64,000 nucleotides of DNA from Myxococcota bacterium (GCA_029251165.1 JAQXDW010000035.1:1-64000), one strand, 5' to 3'; positions 35,051 through 44,238 are shown, counted from the stretch's first letter. Notes: generated from the sequence alone by a model not told the origin. Translations and numbers: made by a program.

Positions 35051-36466
35051 TTGCGCGTTCTTTTGATCAATCCTGCAATGAACATGGGAAAGCTCGGGCG
35101 GTTTGCAAACCTCCTTGAGCCGATGCCACCCATTGGACTCGCGTATATCGCTGGTTCTCTTGAACATCATGGCTGCCATGTTCGGGTCATTGACATGTTC
35201 GCTGAGAAACTCAGCGGCGATGACATTGTCGAGAAAGTCCGTCGCTTCCGGCCTGATCTGGTCGGCATGACAGTCCTTACCCCCTCAGAACCGGTCTGTG
35301 CTGAGCTGTCTGCTCGGATCCGAGGAGTGCTCCCTGGCGTCAAGATCGTCTGGGGTGCCGTCCATGCAGAGGTCTTTGCCCAGGACATCGTGCGCGCCAA
35401 CAAGGCTGACTTCGTGGTCCACCACGACGGCGAGATCACGGTCTGTGAGCTGGTCGATGCCATCGCAGAAGAGAAGAACGCCCAGGACTACAGTCACATC
35501 GATGGGCTGACCTGGAGCAACGACGGCGAGCCGGTGACCAACAAGTCCCGAGAGCTCTTGCGGGATCTGGACTCCCTGCCCTACCCCGCCTGGCATCTGT
35601 TTCCCTACCACCGCTACGGCCTGCTCCCGTTCGCGGACTTCGCCAAGCCTGTCCTGACGATGACCGGCAGCCGCGGCTGCCCCTATCGCTGCGACTACTG
35701 CTCTCTCATCAACTCTGGCGGGAAGGTCTACCGACGACGGGATCCGATCAAGATCGTCGATGAGTACGAATTCCTCGTCGAGCGGTATGGGGTCAAGCAG
35801 ATCGGCTTCGTCGATCCCATCTTCCCGCTGGTGAAGAAAGATCTGGAGCCGTTCTGCAAAGAGCTCGTCCGCCGTGGGCTCGACAAGAAGTGTCAGTGGC
35901 TCTCAGAGACCCGCTGCGACCGCCTCGATGCAGAGACATGTGATCTGATGTACGAGGGCGGCTGTCGCCGCGTCCTCATGGGGATTGAGTCCGGCTCAGA
36001 CCTCCTCCTCGGCAACGTGAACAAGAAAATGACCACGGCAAAGGTTCGTGAGGGCGTCGAGAACGCTCGAAACGCTGGCATCCAGACCGTCGGCCTGTTC
36101 ATGATCGGTCTGCCTGGTGAGACCCCAGAAATGACCCGCGAGACGGTCGAATTCTCCGTCGATCTTGACCTCGACTTCGCGAAGTATGCCATCACGACTC
36201 CCTTCCCTGGCTCCAAGCTGTTCGAGGATCGCTGGCAGAAGGATCTCTTCCGGGACGACTGGGAAAACTACACCACCTTCAACCCCGATCCCGACCGTCT
36301 TGTCTATCACCCTCACGGCTATGATCCGGAGGAGCTGATCAAGATGCAGAGTTGGGCGCTGCGTCGGTTCTACCTTCGCCCACGACAGATCAAGAAGCAG
36401 ATGCTGGAGCTGAGGACCATCAGCCCCAAGATGCTGCTGTATGGACTGTATGGAATGGTGGTCTGA
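35051..36466 (+). CDS. B12-binding radical SAM enzyme
   Basis: A 471-aa protein with a TTG start at 35051 and GGGAG 5 nt upstream. The N-terminal cobalamin-binding Rossmann domain (about 1-150) includes PPIGLAYIAGSLE and VDAIAEE. The radical SAM core has CPYRCDYCS (CxxxCxxC) near residue 215 and GIESGSD, and GLFMIGLPGET closes the barrel. The family includes BchE, HpnJ-type and B12-dependent methyltransferases. The substrate cannot be read, but lipid or cofactor modification is common. A clear terminator follows. Confidence 0.9.
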   Translation: MRVLLINPAMNMGKLGRFANLLEPMPPIGLAYIAGSLEHHGCHVRVIDMFAEKLSGDDIVEKVRRFRPDLVGMTVLTPSEPVCAELSARIRGVLPGVKIVWGAVHAEVFAQDIVRANKADFVVHHDGEITVCELVDAIAEEKNAQDYSHIDGLTWSNDGEPVTNKSRELLRDLDSLPYPAWHLFPYHRYGLLPFADFAKPVLTMTGSRGCPYRCDYCSLINSGGKVYRRRDPIKIVDEYEFLVERYGVKQIGFVDPIFPLVKKDLEPFCKELVRRGLDKKCQWLSETRCDRLDAETCDLMYEGGCRRVLMGIESGSDLLLGNVNKKMTTAKVREGVENARNAGIQTVGLFMIGLPGETPEMTRETVEFSVDLDLDFAKYAITTPFPGSKLFEDRWQKDLFRDDWENYTTFNPDPDRLVYHPHGYDPEELIKMQSWALRRFYLRPRQIKKQMLELRTISPKMLLYGLYGMVV

Positions 36467-36524
36467 GAGCTGAGAGCGATCACAGCGATCGTCCTCCTTC
36501 GACACTGCCCCCTTTCACGACACA

Positions 36525-36556
36525 AAGAGCACCCCCGCCGGGTGCTCTTCTCTTTT
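36525..36556 (+). terminator. Rho-independent terminator after radical SAM gene
   Basis: A perfect 10-bp stem AAGAGCACCC / GGGTGCTCTT (36525-36534, 36540-36549) with a 5-nt loop is followed by CTCTTTT. It lies 59 bp after the stop. Confidence 0.85.
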
Positions 36557-36818
36557 GGGGGAGCGGTACCCCCTCTTCGCTCCAGCCTGAGCCATCAGAG
36601 TCGTGCCAGATTGCGCTTGATTCTGGTCCCTTGTGTCATGCCATGGCTCAAGAAATGAAAAAATCAGCCCCTGAGGGAAGGCCTCACAGCCCCTTCTGGA
36701 GGTGTCAATCATGACAGCGTGCCACTTTACTCTTGACCGGTCATCAGATCCCTTGTGGCACAGCATCAAGTGGTACATGGCAGAACAGACGAGCCATACG
36801 GCGAAATTCCCACATGGT

Positions 36819-36933
36819 TGTGCATAACTCAATACCGGCAATAACGGTTCTTTATAGCTTCTTATTGGCCGTGTGGTACGAGTTATCAATAGGTTGACAT
36901 GTCGATAGGTGGATAACTGGTACGATATTCACA
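36819..36933. other. DnaA-box-like 9-mers
   Basis: TGTGCATAA at 36819-36827 is an exact TTATNCACA box on the minus strand. GGTGGATAA (36908-36916, minus) and ATATTCACA (36925-36933) each differ by one base. TTATCAATA at 36883-36891 is weaker. They sit beside an A+T-rich tract and inside the repeat array. Confidence 0.5.
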
Positions 36934-36975
36934 GCGGATGTTTCCCCGGTCAGTCATCGAGTGGCATGCCACAAA

Positions 36976-37004
36976 TTGACCCATTTGTCATACCACTCGA
37001 TATA
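36976..37004 (+). promoter_or_regulatory. Possible sigma-70-type promoter overlapped by repeat motif
   Basis: TTGACC (36976-36981) and GATATA (36999-37004) are 17 bp apart. A copy of the GTGGYAY motif lies in the spacer, so binding there would compete with RNA polymerase. The -10 match is weak. Confidence 0.3.
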
Positions 37005-37112
37005 CCACTCGGCATCAAGTGGCTCATGCCATGTTGACCCAAGTGGCGTACCATGTGATAGGGTGGCTCATGCCATTACCGGCATGATTACCGAGCGACC
37101 GGCGGAGTTTCT

Positions 37113-37583
37113 GTGGATGAGATGCGCTTCATTGATCCTGAGCCTGTTCAGGTGATGCGTGCACAAGAAGAGGCGGAGGCTGAGACGCTGCGGGTGGAGA
37201 TCGCGCGTCTCTCTGAGCTGCTCTCTGTGCGCGAGGCGCGCATCGCCGTGCTCGATGAGGTCCTCTCTCGATGCAAGGTCGAGGTCGTGCTCACTCCCGA
37301 TCCGCTTCCCGATGCTCTGCCTGAGCCGATCGCGTCTCCGGTGCTGGAGCTAGAGTCTCGGCAGCGCACAACCGCCAGCGGGATGGCCGAGCGCCGAGAA
37401 GCAGTCGAGGCCATGTTTGAGAAGCACGGAGACATGACCCCCCGTGACCTGCTCCCCCTGGTCAATGAGGTGCTGGGCGAGGACTTGGTCGCGCATCAGC
37501 TGCGCGCGGTGCTTCGAAAATTTAAGCCGCTGTTCGAGAGCCGCAAAGACCAGCACGGCATCTGGGGACTGGTCACAAATTGA
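37113..37583 (+). CDS. Coiled-coil protein with winged-helix-like C-terminal domain
   Basis: A 156-aa protein starting at GTG 37113 behind GGCGGAG; ATG 37122 is an alternative. Residues about 15-55 (EEAEAETLRVEIARLSELL...) form a coiled coil likely to dimerise. A Pro-rich linker leads to a compact helical domain (about 92-156: RREAVEAMFEKHGDMTPRDL, LRAVLRKFKPLF, GIWGLV) that looks like a winged helix. No known family is recognised. The dense repeat array directly upstream suggests that this protein binds it. Confidence 0.65.
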   Translation: MDEMRFIDPEPVQVMRAQEEAEAETLRVEIARLSELLSVREARIAVLDEVLSRCKVEVVLTPDPLPDALPEPIASPVLELESRQRTTASGMAERREAVEAMFEKHGDMTPRDLLPLVNEVLGEDLVAHQLRAVLRKFKPLFESRKDQHGIWGLVTN

Positions 37584-37675
37584 TTTTGTGTGCGTTGTCT
37601 TTCTGACAGCCCTTAAGAAATTTCTGCTGCGATCCGCAGAACTGAGAGTGAACCACTGCACCCTCAGGGAAAACG

Positions 37676-38476
37676 ATGCAGGCTACTTTCTTATGGTTGC
37701 TCTCTTCTGCTGCAACAGCTGGTCAGCTGACCACAAATCAATATGGTGCCGAGCTCCACTGGGAGGACGACTACGTCCCCTTCCAGCTCAACCCCGGCGG
37801 CAAGCACGGTCTCGATCACGATGAGATCGAGTCGGTGGTCATCGAGGCCGCTGAGCAGTGGCGGGGCATCGACGGTTCCTGGCTGGAGCTGTCCTATGAA
37901 GGGCGCACCGAGGCGGAGACCTACACCAGCGGCGACGGTGTGCATGCGGTCTTCTTCGTCGATGAGTGGACCGACAACCCTGACCTGCTGGCGCTGACCT
38001 ACACCTACTCCTACGAAGATGGTGCAATCTCTCACTTCGACATCGCCATCAACACGGATGGACACAAGTGGACCACCAAGGGAAGCGAGGACAGCAACGA
38101 CCTCCTCAACGCGCTGGTTCATGAGTTCGGCCATGCCGTCGGGCTTGATCACAGCAGCGACACCGAGGCCTCGATGTTCTCGCAGACCTCGGTTGGAGAG
38201 GTCACCAAGCGCGACCTGGCCGAGGACGATGTCCTGACCTACGCTTCGCTCTACGACGGCTACTTCCCCTACCCTGAGGCCAGCATGGGCTGCTCAACCA
38301 GCGGCAGCAGCAACGGCAACGGAAGCAGCGTGAGCGGTCCGACCGGTGCCGGTGGTGGTGCCTACTCGCCCTTCGACAGCAGCGCAGGCTGCTCACTGGT
38401 TGGCGGCAGCGGTCAGATGGTTGCGCTGTTTGCTGGCCTCCTGGTTGCCTTCCGACGCCGCACTGAGGATTCCTGA
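37676..38476 (+). CDS. Matrixin-like zinc metalloprotease with CTERM tail
   Basis: A 266-aa exported protein with signal MQATFLWLLSSAATAG. The zinc motif HEFGHAVGLDH (about 149-159) and a later SMFSQ Met-turn fit matrixin metalloproteases. A Gly/Ser/Asn-rich linker ends in a Cys-containing segment (GCSLVGG), a hydrophobic helix and RRR, a MYXO-CTERM-like sorting tail. It is therefore probably a surface protease. The stop overlaps the next ATG (ATGA), so the two genes are coupled. Confidence 0.88.
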   Translation: MQATFLWLLSSAATAGQLTTNQYGAELHWEDDYVPFQLNPGGKHGLDHDEIESVVIEAAEQWRGIDGSWLELSYEGRTEAETYTSGDGVHAVFFVDEWTDNPDLLALTYTYSYEDGAISHFDIAINTDGHKWTTKGSEDSNDLLNALVHEFGHAVGLDHSSDTEASMFSQTSVGEVTKRDLAEDDVLTYASLYDGYFPYPEASMGCSTSGSSNGNGSSVSGPTGAGGGAYSPFDSSAGCSLVGGSGQMVALFAGLLVAFRRRTEDS

Positions 38477-38895
38477 TGTTGCTCTCACTCTCTCTTCTCG
38501 GTGCAGCCCAGGCGACGGTCTTCGTCAGCCACCTCGACCTCGATGAGATCGCCGACCGGGCGGATCAGGTCGTCATCGGTGAGGTCTCAGAGGTCACCAG
38601 TCGTCGTGCCCCCGGTGGAATCGTCACGGAGATCACGGTTGATGTCTTCGACACTCTCCTGGGCACCCCCGCCACCGAGCTGACCCTCACCCTCCCCGGC
38701 GGCCGCGTCTCCGGCGAGACCCTCACCGTCAGCGGCGTTCCCCACCTGCAGGTCGGCCACGATCTCCTGCTGTTCCTCGAAGACAGCCGCCCTGTCAGCT
38801 TCACCCAGGGCATCTTCTTCACGGATGGTGAGTATGCCTATGGACCGGAGCAGGCACCGGTGGCGATGGAGGAGGTGAGGCGGACGGTTCGCTGA
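38476..38895 (+). CDS. Small secreted protein of unknown function
   Basis: A 139-aa protein with signal peptide MLLSLSLLGAAQA. The beta-rich mature part (VVIGEVSEVTSRR, LTLTLPGGRVSGETL, GHDLLLFLEDSR) resembles small domains found beside exported matrixins in Myxococcota. It is translationally coupled to the upstream protease and could be its partner or inhibitor; this is inference from position. Confidence 0.65.
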   Translation: MLLSLSLLGAAQATVFVSHLDLDEIADRADQVVIGEVSEVTSRRAPGGIVTEITVDVFDTLLGTPATELTLTLPGGRVSGETLTVSGVPHLQVGHDLLLFLEDSRPVSFTQGIFFTDGEYAYGPEQAPVAMEEVRRTVR

Positions 38896-38896
38896 G

Positions 38897-39991
38897 CTAC
38901 TTCCGCCCCCGCCGGCCGCCCTTGCGGAGCCGTGCCTGCACGATCGCTCGCTGTCGATTCTTGTAGAGGCGGTGTGCGTTCTCGCCCTCTTCGTTTTCTC
39001 GGGCGGTCTGCCGGTCGATGACCTGGAACTCGACCATGACGAACACCGTGCGTCCGAGCAGCGCACCGTATCGAACATCGACAAGGTGATCGATTCGCAC
39101 TGGGAAGTCCGCGATGAAATTGACCATCCGATACGAGCCACCTGAGAACGGGTTCTCGTCGCTGGTCAGCCCCTCATCCTCTGCGATCCCGTTGCTCGAC
39201 AGCTTCGAGCCCAGCTCGGCAAACGGGGCATCCCGGATCATGTGGCGGAACAGCATCAGGTTGTTGTGGCTCTGCCCCGGGATGACGTAGTTGAACGGAA
39301 ACAGGTTCCGGGTCAGCCAGGTGATCGCTGGCAGGATGTGCTCCCGGTCGTGGGTGACGATGCGAAAGCGGAGCTTGTCGAAGATGGTCGCGGCGATGTT
39401 CTCGCGCTTGGCAATCAGCTTTGTGATGATGCTGTTGCGAGCCTTCCGGCTCCCATAAAAGGCAACCAGTGGAAAGCCTGACTCCCGTATTTTTTCGGCG
39501 GCGCTCATGATGCGCTTCTCCGCCAGCTCCATCAGATCCGCCTCGGACAGTGGTGTCTGATAGCGAAGTTCAGCAGCTTCCATGTGGTTGATGACGTGCA
39601 TCAGCTTCAGCAGGACACAGGCGAGGATCTGCTTTCTTCGAAAGCCTCCGATGTGGCTGGCCTGGAGGAAGATTTCTCGAACATCTCGGGGCTTCTGAAG
39701 ATCGGTAGGGAAGCTGAGGCCCAGGTGTTCCTCCAGATAGTTGACGGCTTCCCCGTGAACGTACTGAAGTCGCCAGAGATCCTCCGGCTTGGAGATGTCG
39801 AGCTGATGCAGTCTGAGATACCGATCAACCTCTTGTATCGTGCGGAAATTGGCACGGTTCCAGTCAATGATGGAGTCACCATTGAGCACGAGGCGAACCG
39901 CCTCGAGATCGGAGAGACTCAGCGGCTGATCGCGAAAGGCGCTGAGCAGGGAGGCGTTGATGTCGAGCGGTTCAGTCACCAAGAGCAGCAT
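38897..39991 (-). CDS. Conserved protein with RelA/SpoT-like nucleotidyltransferase features
   Basis: A 364-aa protein; ATG 39991 is taken, and TTG 40012 would add 7 residues. A segment VAFYGSRKARNSIITKLIAK, then FDKLRFRIVTHDREH, then FNYVIPGQSHNN recalls, in order, the substrate Arg/Lys region, the metal-binding DxxxxRI strand and the pyrophosphate region of RelA/SpoT synthetases. The Asp before KLRFRI is present. I recall a Myxococcota family named TIGR04552 with this layout, but that is memory. No hydrolase domain or TGS domain is attached. Confidence 0.55.
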   Translation of the reverse strand: MLLLVTEPLDINASLLSAFRDQPLSLSDLEAVRLVLNGDSIIDWNRANFRTIQEVDRYLRLHQLDISKPEDLWRLQYVHGEAVNYLEEHLGLSFPTDLQKPRDVREIFLQASHIGGFRRKQILACVLLKLMHVINHMEAAELRYQTPLSEADLMELAEKRIMSAAEKIRESGFPLVAFYGSRKARNSIITKLIAKRENIAATIFDKLRFRIVTHDREHILPAITWLTRNLFPFNYVIPGQSHNNLMLFRHMIRDAPFAELGSKLSSNGIAEDEGLTSDENPFSGGSYRMVNFIADFPVRIDHLVDVRYGALLGRTVFVMVEFQVIDRQTARENEEGENAHRLYKNRQRAIVQARLRKGGRRGRK

Positions 39992-40063
39992 CCGGGGCTG
40001 TCGGGACCACAATCATACCGCCGATCCACGTTATAGAGGACCGGCCGACCCCCGGAGGTTTTG

Positions 40064-40810
40064 ATGGCCCGGCGAAGCAGCATCCTGACAATCATCGGCA
40101 GAGCGTTCTCCGCATCAGCCAGAAACTTCCACATTACCCTGACCGCAGCGGCGATGTATGGCATCTCGTTGGCGGTGATCGATCACATCATCTTCTCGAT
40201 GGTCGGGGTCAGCAGTCCTCCAGCGTCGCAAGATCTGCCCAAGGTCCTGGTGTCGATGCTCGGCGCGCAGTTCGGCATCGAGATCTTCCTCGGACCGATC
40301 CTGGCGGCATGTGCGGTCTACGTTGGTCGGACCGCTGTGGAGGGCAAGTCCGGCTCGCTCTACAAGGCGGTCAACTTTGCCCTGAGCCGCTACACCCGGG
40401 TGTTCATCCCGCACTTCGTGGCCTGGCTGAGCATCACCCTGGGCATGATCATCATCGTGCCAGGTGTGCTGTTCTTGCTGCAGTACGCCTTCGTCGATGC
40501 TGTGGCGTGCATGGAGGAAGAGAAGAGTCCGCTTCCGCGCAGCAAGCGGCTGACGAAGGGGCGGCGGAAGAGCTTGTTCCTGCTTGCTCTTCCATGGATC
40601 GCCCTCTCCCAGCTCCTCGGCTTCTTCCAGCTCTGGGCGCTGTCGCAGTCCGGTCTGGTGATGGCTGCCGGTGATACGGTCGCTTCGATGATCACCTTCG
40701 TGATGTTTGTCGCGTTCTACCTGCTCTACGATGAGCGGACCCGTAAGAAGCGCTCCAAGGCGTCCACCAAGACGTCCACCAAGACCCCTGCCGACACCTC
40801 GATGGCGTGA
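40064..40810 (+). CDS. Multi-pass membrane protein
   Basis: A 248-aa protein starting at ATG 40064, 5 nt after GGAGG. About five hydrophobic helices occur, with GAQFGIEIFLGPILAACAVY and VWLSIT-like repeats similar in layout to DUF975 or glycerophosphodiesterase membrane domains. A Lys/Thr-rich tail (SKASTKTSTKTP) is cytoplasmic. The stop overlaps the mfd start by GTGA, so both are one operon. Function unknown. Confidence 0.7.
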   Translation: MARRSSILTIIGRAFSASARNFHITLTAAAMYGISLAVIDHIIFSMVGVSSPPASQDLPKVLVSMLGAQFGIEIFLGPILAACAVYVGRTAVEGKSGSLYKAVNFALSRYTRVFIPHFVAWLSITLGMIIIVPGVLFLLQYAFVDAVACMEEEKSPLPRSKRLTKGRRKSLFLLALPWIALSQLLGFFQLWALSQSGLVMAAGDTVASMITFVMFVAFYLLYDERTRKKRSKASTKTSTKTPADTSMA

Positions 40811-43800
40811 CGCCGGCATTTCTACAGGGACTCTCTTCCCACACTCACCGTAGCCTCTCTGGTCTCCCTGGAGGGGCTGCTGCCTTTGCGGTCAGCCGTC
40901 TGGTCGCGGCGGAGGATCCGCTCGACGAGCCCGCCCTCACGCTGCCGCTGCTGGTGGTGGTTCCCGAGGGCGTCGAGACGTTCGTCTCAGAGCTTTCGTT
41001 CCACCTTGGGATTCTCGGCGCACGTGTTCCGGTCTTGCCGCTGCCTGGCGATGATGTGCGCAGCTTCGGCGGGATGTCGCCTCATCCCGACATCCCCCGT
41101 CAGCGGCTGGTTGCACTCAGCGCGCTGCTGGAAGGGACTGAAGCGATCATCGTCGCCAGCGCACACGCCCTGATGCACCGGGTCTTGAGCGAAGAGACCC
41201 TCCTCGAGCACCGCCTCGATCTGTCCATCGGCGACGTCATTGAGCGGGACGCCCTGCTGCACACGCTGAGCCGCTGGGGCTACCTGACCACTGCTGCTGT
41301 CGAGGAGGTTGGCTGCGTGAGCGCCCGGGGAGATGTGGTCGATGTCTGGCCCACCGGGGAACCCGCTCCGGTGCGACTGCTGTTCTTTGATGACGAGATC
41401 GAAGAAATCCGCCAGCTTGATCCCAACATCCGACGCCGCTCGGAGTCCATCGAGTCGGTGCGGATTCTCCCCGCACGCGAGGCCCTCATCAGCGATGCTG
41501 CGCTCGCCCGTGCCAGCGAGCAGACTGCGCTCGCCGTCGATGCCCTCGGGGATGGGCACGCCCTCCGCCGCCGGGTGCTGACCGAGCTGAAGGCGGGGCT
41601 GTGGTTCCCGGGTGCCGAGGACTACCTCCCCGCCCTCCACCCGCTCGTCGAGCCGCTGTCGCTGGTGGAGCGGGTCGTGGTGATCGAGCCGGCGGAGGTT
41701 CGCGGAGCGCTCAAGCAGTTTGACGAGCGGGTCACGACCCGCTGGCAGAGCCTCACCGAGCACCCGGTCGTGCTGCCGCAGCTTCGGCATGTTCGGGCCG
41801 AGGTGGTCGCTGCGGGGCTGGCTGAGGCCATGCAGATCAGCACACTGATCCCGGAGGCACCAGACTACGGTGCGTTCGTCAACGATCCGCTTCGGGTCGG
41901 AGGTGGCGACCTCACCCCCACCACCGATCGGCTGAAGCGCTGGCTGGAGGATGGCTGGCAGGTCGCAATCGTCTGCGACTCCCACGCCCGCGCCGAGCGC
42001 ATCATCGCCCTGCTCGCTCCCCACGGGCTCCACCCTGAGTTCATGCCGCCTGCCGGGCTGCCACCAGGGCGACTGAGTCTGGTCATCGGTCCGCTTCCCC
42101 GTGGTTTTCACTCTCCACGAAGTCAGATTGCCTGGGTGTCTGCTGACGAGCTGTTCGGGACCAAGGCGCGTGCCACCCGGGTTCCCCGCTCGCTTCGAGA
42201 GGCCACCCTGTCCTCGTTTGCAGAGCTGAAGGCTGGCGATCTCGTGGTCCATGCTCGGCACGGCATCGGCCGGTTCATCGGACTCAAGCGCCTGGAGATC
42301 AGCGGGGTCCTGCAGGACTATGCCGAGGCGGAGTACCGAAGCGGTGACCGGATGTATCTTCCGGTTACTCGACTGGATCAGCTGTTTCGATACCGGGCGG
42401 TTGGGGATGCCGAACCCAGACTGGACAAGCTCGGTGGAGACTCCTGGTCACAGCGTCGTAAGAAGGTCTCCGACAAGATCCTCGCGATGGCGACCGAGCT
42501 GCTGGCGCTGCACGCCGCACGTACCGTTGCGAAGGGGCATGCCTACATCGGCACCCCGGCGATGTACCACCAGCTCGTCGAGACCTTCCCCTTCGTCGAG
42601 ACTCCAGATCAGGATCAGGCGATCGAGGATGTTCTTGAGGATCTCGCCAGCGACGAGCCGATGGATCGACTCATCGTGGGCGATGTCGGCTTCGGCAAGA
42701 CCGAGGTTGCGATCCGGGCGGCGATGCGGGTGGTCGCGGAGGGACACCAGGTCGCCATGCTGTGTCCGACCACCGTGCTGGCTTTCCAGCACGCCGACAC
42801 CTTCCGCAGCCGCTTTGAGGGCTTCCCGGTCCGCATCGAGCTGCTCTCTCGGTTCCGCTCGCCGGCTCAGATTCGCGCGGTGCTCAAGGACCTCCGCGAG
42901 GGCAAGGTTGACATCGTCATCGGCACCAACTCGCTGCTCTCCCGGAAGCTCAAATTCGCCCACCTCGGCCTCGTCGTGGTCGACGAGGAGCACCGGTTCG
43001 GGGTTCGGCAGAAGGAGAAGCTCAAGCGGCTCCAGCCGGGCATGGAGTACCTCGCGATGTCTGCGACTCCGATCCCACGGACCCTGCACATGGCGCTCTC
43101 CGGGCTGCGCGCGATCTCGATGATCGCCACTCCCCCGCCGGGTCGCCGGGCGGTGCGCACCCACCTGTTCCCGATCTCTGATGACCGCATCGTCGAGCAG
43201 ATCCGCTTTGAGCTGTCTCGCGGTGGTCAGGTGTTCTATGTGCACAACCGGGTCGAGAGCATCCACCGCCGTGCTGCACAGCTCCAGGCGCTCCTGCCCG
43301 GAGTGAGCATGGCGGTGGCCCATGGACAGATGGATCGTGGCGAGCTGGAGGATGTGCTGGTCGAGTTCGTGAAGCGTCGGCTCCATGTCCTGGTGACCAC
43401 CACGATCATCGAGAGCGGCATCGACCTGCCGGCGGTCAACACCATGATCATCGAGCGCGCCGATCAGCTCGGACTTGCCCAGCTCTATCAGCTCCGTGGC
43501 CGGGTCGGGCGGGGCATGGTGAAGGGGGTCTGCTCCTTGATGGTGCCGGCGGATGGCACGATGGCGAAGCAGGCGATGAAGCGGATGCGGGTCATCCAGG
43601 AGAACACTGACCTCGGCGCCGGCTTTGCCATCGCCAGCGCGGACATGGAGCTGCGCGGAAGCGGCAACCTGCTCGGCAAGAACCAGCACGGCCACATTCA
43701 GTCCGTGGGGCTGGACACCTACGTCGAGCTGCTCGAGGAGGCCGCGGCCACGGCCAGCGGAGAGATGTCACGGCGCCGGCTTGATCCGGAGCTGGAGATC

Positions 43801-44238
43801 CCGGTCTCTGCGCTCATTCCCGATGACTACATGCCGGACATCGAGGACCGCCTCAGCGCGTATCGACGCATCGCCACCGCCACCAGCCGCCCCGAGGTTC
43901 GCGATCTCATCACCGGGTGGGAGGATGCCTGGGGGGATCCGCCTCCGGAGGTGCTCAACCTCGGCTGGACTGCAGAGGCAAAGCTGCGCTGTCGAGATCT
44001 CGGCATCGATCGGGTCGACTGGCTGGGGGTGCGGGTGGTGCTCCGCTTCCATGAGACGACTCCGGTTCCACCGCAGCGTCTGGCAGACCTCATCTCCAGC
44101 AATCCCCGTCGGTTTACGATGAGCAACCGAGATGGCAGCACCAAGCTTGTCGTGCGGTTCACCCCGGCGGAGGGAGAGTGGCCGTTTCGGTTCCTACACT
44201 GGGTGTTTCGGGAGCTGGAGCGCTCGGAGACGAGCTGA
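40807..44238 (+). CDS. mfd: Transcription-repair coupling factor
   Basis: A 1143-aa ATP-dependent translocase that removes stalled RNA polymerase and recruits UvrA. The N-terminal UvrB-like region lacks ATPase motifs as expected. The RNA polymerase interaction domain (about 475-545) includes GDLVVHARHGIGRF. The helicase motor has Walker A VGDVGFGKTE and the DEEH box VVVDEEHRFG, followed by SATPIPRTL and QLRGRVGRG. The C-terminal domain 7 closes the protein. The GTG start overlaps the upstream stop. uvrB lies about 9 kb away. Confidence 0.96.
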   Translation: MTPAFLQGLSSHTHRSLSGLPGGAAAFAVSRLVAAEDPLDEPALTLPLLVVVPEGVETFVSELSFHLGILGARVPVLPLPGDDVRSFGGMSPHPDIPRQRLVALSALLEGTEAIIVASAHALMHRVLSEETLLEHRLDLSIGDVIERDALLHTLSRWGYLTTAAVEEVGCVSARGDVVDVWPTGEPAPVRLLFFDDEIEEIRQLDPNIRRRSESIESVRILPAREALISDAALARASEQTALAVDALGDGHALRRRVLTELKAGLWFPGAEDYLPALHPLVEPLSLVERVVVIEPAEVRGALKQFDERVTTRWQSLTEHPVVLPQLRHVRAEVVAAGLAEAMQISTLIPEAPDYGAFVNDPLRVGGGDLTPTTDRLKRWLEDGWQVAIVCDSHARAERIIALLAPHGLHPEFMPPAGLPPGRLSLVIGPLPRGFHSPRSQIAWVSADELFGTKARATRVPRSLREATLSSFAELKAGDLVVHARHGIGRFIGLKRLEISGVLQDYAEAEYRSGDRMYLPVTRLDQLFRYRAVGDAEPRLDKLGGDSWSQRRKKVSDKILAMATELLALHAARTVAKGHAYIGTPAMYHQLVETFPFVETPDQDQAIEDVLEDLASDEPMDRLIVGDVGFGKTEVAIRAAMRVVAEGHQVAMLCPTTVLAFQHADTFRSRFEGFPVRIELLSRFRSPAQIRAVLKDLREGKVDIVIGTNSLLSRKLKFAHLGLVVVDEEHRFGVRQKEKLKRLQPGMEYLAMSATPIPRTLHMALSGLRAISMIATPPPGRRAVRTHLFPISDDRIVEQIRFELSRGGQVFYVHNRVESIHRRAAQLQALLPGVSMAVAHGQMDRGELEDVLVEFVKRRLHVLVTTTIIESGIDLPAVNTMIIERADQLGLAQLYQLRGRVGRGMVKGVCSLMVPADGTMAKQAMKRMRVIQENTDLGAGFAIASADMELRGSGNLLGKNQHGHIQSVGLDTYVELLEEAAATASGEMSRRRLDPELEIPVSALIPDDYMPDIEDRLSAYRRIATATSRPEVRDLITGWEDAWGDPPPEVLNLGWTAEAKLRCRDLGIDRVDWLGVRVVLRFHETTPVPPQRLADLISSNPRRFTMSNRDGSTKLVVRFTPAEGEWPFRFLHWVFRELERSETS

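Larger units (their letters stand above)
36716..37076. repeat. Iteron-like array of AGTGGYAY motifs
   Basis: About ten copies of a short motif occur in both orientations: near 36719-36727 (minus), 36755-36761, 36769-36777, 36873-36880, 36960-36972, 36989-36999 (minus), 37001-37011 (minus), 37018-37032, 37042-37053 and 37062-37076. A weaker match is at 36918-36924. Several are palindromic, for example TGGCATGCCA, TGGCGTACCA and TGGCTCATGCCA. Spacing is 12-60 bp. The array ends 37 bp before the start of the downstream gene. Confidence 0.7.
36467..37112. other. 646-bp intergenic region: candidate origin or operator array
   Basis: After the terminator, the rest of the gap (about 36600-37112) carries no convincing gene. 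It contains the GTGGYAY repeat array, DnaA-box-like 9-mers, and an A+T-rich stretch at 36838-36866. The next gene encodes a coiled-coil plus winged-helix-like protein. Confidence 0.6.

Noticed and set aside
36515..36889. 124-codon open frame on the minus strand in the array region
   Set aside because: It crosses the terminator and several repeat copies, has no ribosome site, and has no protein-like pattern.
36716..37076. CRISPR array
   Set aside because: Repeats are short, degenerate, in both orientations and unevenly spaced; no cas gene is present.
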